Positions 61,901 through 64,000 of a DNA stretch of 64,000 nucleotides are shown here, piece after piece. Both the position numbers and the translations under genes were made by a program. This DNA is from Isoperla grammatica (Eukaryota; Arthropoda; Insecta; Plecoptera; Perlodidae): the NCBI GenBank assembly GCA_945910005.1, contig OX246749.1, positions 34,622,084-34,686,083 of the forward strand, read 5' to 3'. The stretch's first letter is position 1. Every line of letters starts with the position of its first letter. The notes beneath the pieces were generated by a model. The model ran no database searches, was not told the DNA's origin, and was given only the letters and a program-made list of their open reading frames with translations.

Positions 61901-64000
61901 ACTGAGGTGAGTCTTCTTCTTCTTCTCTTGTGCCCACGTTGACGTGTATGTCATCATGTGTCTTGACAACCGGGCCAGGCTGCATCTACGTCTGTCTGCA
62001 GCCTTCACTGCCGTCAACCTCTTCAGCACTGAGGTGAGTCTTCTTCTTCTTCTCTAGTGCCCACGTTGACGTGTATGTCATCATGTGTCTTGACAACCGC
62101 GCCAGGCTGCATCTACGTCTGTCTGCAGCCTTCACTGCCGTCAACCTCTTCAGCACTGAGGTGAGTCTTCTTCTTCTTCTCTTGTGCCCACGTTGACGTG
62201 TATGTCATCATGTGTCTTGACAACCGCGCCAGGCTGCATCTACGTCTGTCTGCAGCCTTCACTGCCGTCAACCTCTTCAGCACTGAGGTGAGTCTTCTTC
62301 TTCTTCTCTTGTGCCCACGTTGACGTGTATGTCATCATGTGTCTTGACAACCAGGCCAGGCTGCATCTACGTCTGTCTGCAGCCTTCACTGCCGTCAACC
62401 TCTTCAGCACTGAGGTGAGTCTTCTTCTTCTTCTCTTGTGCCCACGTTGACGTGTATGTCATCACGTGTCTTGACAACCAGGCCAGGCTGCATCTACGTC
62501 TGTCTGCTGGGGCTGGCAGCCTTCACTGCCGTCAACCTCTTCAGCACTGAGGTGAGTCTTCTTCTTCTTCTCTTGTGCCCACGTTGACGTGTATGTCATC
62601 ATGTGTCTTGACAACCAGGCCAGGCTGCATCTACGTCTGTCTGCTGGGGCTGGCAGCCTTCACTGCCGTCAACCTCTTCAGCACTGAGGTGAGTCTTCTT
62701 CTTCTTCTCTTGTGCCCACGTTGACGTGTATGTCATCACGTGTCTTGACAACCAGGCCAGGCTGCATCTACGTCTGTCTGCTGGGGCTGGCAGCCTTCAC
62801 TGCCGTCAACCTCTTCAGCACTGAGGTGAGTCTTCTTCTTCTTCTCTTGTGCCCACGTTGACGTGTATGTCATCATGTGTCTTGACAACCAGGCCAGGCT
62901 GCATCTACGTCTGTCTGCAGCCTTCACTGCCGTCAACCTCTTCAGCACTGAGGTGAGTCTTCTTCTTCTTCTCTTGTGCCCACGTTGACGTGTATGTCAT
63001 CATGTGTCCTGACAACCAGGCCAGGCTGCATCTACGTCTGTCTGCAGCCTTCACTGCCGTCAACCTCTTCAGCACTGAGGTGAGTCTTCTTCTTCTTCTC
63101 TTGTGCCCACGTTGACGTGTATGTCATCATGTGTCTTGACAACCAGGCCAGGCTGCATCTACGTCTGTCTGCAGCCTTCACTGCCGTCAACCTCTTCAGC
63201 ACTGAGGTGAGTCTTCTTCTTCTTCTCTTGTGCCCACGTTGACGTGTATGTCATCATGTGTCTTGACAACCAGGCCAGGCTGCATCTACGTCTGTCTGCA
63301 GCCTTCACTGCCGTCAACCTCTTCAGCACTGAGGTGAGTCTTCTTCTTCTTCTCTTGTGCCCACGTTGACGTGTATGTCATCACGTGTCTTGACAACCAG
63401 GCCAGGCTGCATCTACGTCTGTCTGCAGCCTTCACTGCCGTCAACCTCTTCAGCACTGAGGTGAGTCTTCTTCTTCTTCTCTTGTGCCCACGTTGACGTG
63501 TATGTCATCACGTGTCTTGACAACCAGGCCAGGCTGCATCTACGTCTGTCTGCTGGGGCTGGCAGCCTTCACTGCCGTCAACCTCTTCAGCACTGAGGTG
63601 AGTCTTCTTCTTCTTCTCTTGTGCCCACGTTGACGTGTATGTCATCACGTGTCTTGACAACCAGGCCAGGCTGCATCTACGTCTGTCTGCAGCCTTCACT
63701 GCCGTCAACCTCTTCAGCACTGAGGTGAGTCTTCTTCTTCTTCTCTTGTGCCCACGTTGACGTGTATGTCATCACGTGTCTTGACAACCAGGCCAGGCTG
63801 CATCTACGTCTGTCTGCTGGGGCTGGCAGCCTTCACTGCCGTCAACCTCTTCAGCACTGAGGTGAGTCTTCTTCTTCTTCTCTTGTGCCCACGTTGACGT
63901 GTATGTCATCATGTGTCTTGACAACCAGGCCAGGCTGCATCTACGTCTGTCTGCAGCCTTCACTGCCGTCAACCTCTTCAGCACTGAGGTGAGTCTTCTT
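55925..64000 (+). repeat. 62-copy minisatellite made from the GNPTAB exon 15 / intron 15 junction
   Basis: The donor GAG/GTGAGTC occurs 63 times from 55925 to 63989, giving 62 complete units: 43 of 127 bp and 19 of 137 bp (43x127 + 19x137 = 8064, the exact distance). Each unit has 67 bp of intron-like sequence (GTGAGTCTTCTTCTTC...GACAACCAG) and a copy of the last part of exon 15. Relative to the true exon every copy lacks 8 bp (CGGTCGGC-type deletion before ATCTACG). The 127-bp copies also lack 10 bp (TGGGGCTGGC). Units are nearly identical; variants include CCGGG, CCGCG or CTGGG for CCAGG. The array runs off the window. Confidence 0.95.

Noticed and set aside
56363..63984. Series of identical 70-codon minus-strand ORFs
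   Set aside because: Antisense of the GNPTAB minisatellite; each ends wherever the unit-length pattern allows. No independent coding evidence.
55925..64000. CRISPR-like array
   Set aside because: Units are 127/137 bp and contiguous with no variable spacers, in animal DNA, and derive from GNPTAB exon 15.
1..64000. tRNA, rRNA and spliceosomal RNA genes
   Set aside because: I saw no convincing cloverleaf with A/B boxes and no rRNA or snRNA core sequence on reading both strands.

Overview
The window is metazoan nuclear DNA. It has split genes with canonical GT-AG introns, 5'-truncated non-LTR retrotransposons, Ty1/copia, Ty3/gypsy, BEL/Pao and Penelope-like elements, hAT and mariner-type MITEs, and many minisatellites. 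It has no operons. The mix of elements and the frequent 'taggcctat'-like motif suggest a marine invertebrate, but the species cannot be fixed from sequence alone.

Region 1 (about 1-31.7 kb) is a graveyard of transposons and gene fragments. It holds several copies of a Rap1/TERF2IP-type Myb domain. In most of them an exon piece has been tandemly amplified: 132-bp units at 0.85-2.18 kb, a 161-bp duplication at 4.5-4.85 kb and 175-bp units at 14.6-16.5 kb. A single-copy relative at 27.8 kb is broken by a LINE. Around these lie two kinds of LINE, a gypsy fragment with its middle deleted, a BEL/Pao 5' end carrying a mariner-type MITE, and a copia element split by about 6.4 kb of insertions. Those insertions include a gypsy element that itself contains an intact 420-codon ORF of unknown, possibly viral-capsid, origin.

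Region 2 (31.7-35.8 kb) has no gene I can support. It contains two well-bounded hAT-type MITEs, each with an 8-bp target duplication, and several fold-back sequences.

Region 3 (35.8-39.34 kb, minus strand) is a two-exon gene for a secreted or membrane protein of about 980 residues. It has a signal peptide, 11-residue Gly-rich repeats, 20-residue Thr/Ser/Pro-rich repeats, 37-38-residue repeats and one C-terminal membrane segment. It is divergent from the next gene across about 0.7 kb.

Region 4 (40.0-64.0 kb, plus strand) is GNPTAB, the alpha/beta precursor of UDP-GlcNAc:lysosomal-enzyme GlcNAc-1-phosphotransferase. Fifteen exons with consistent phases encode 991 codons, from the N-terminal signal anchor to the C-terminal membrane segment; the last exon or exons lie beyond the window. 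Its introns carry a truncated LINE, a head-to-head pair of Penelope-like elements with a 15-bp target duplication, and three tandem duplications that cross splice junctions. The last of these is an array of 62 units (43 of 127 bp, 19 of 137 bp) that fills the window from 55.9 kb to its end. Each unit repeats the end of the membrane exon with its splice donor. A 127-bp unit can be read as a 67-bp intron plus an in-frame 20-codon exon; a 137-bp unit would put in a stop codon.

The recurring theme is local tandem duplication across exon/intron (or coding/LTR) boundaries, seen at seven places here. That is the most unusual property of the window.
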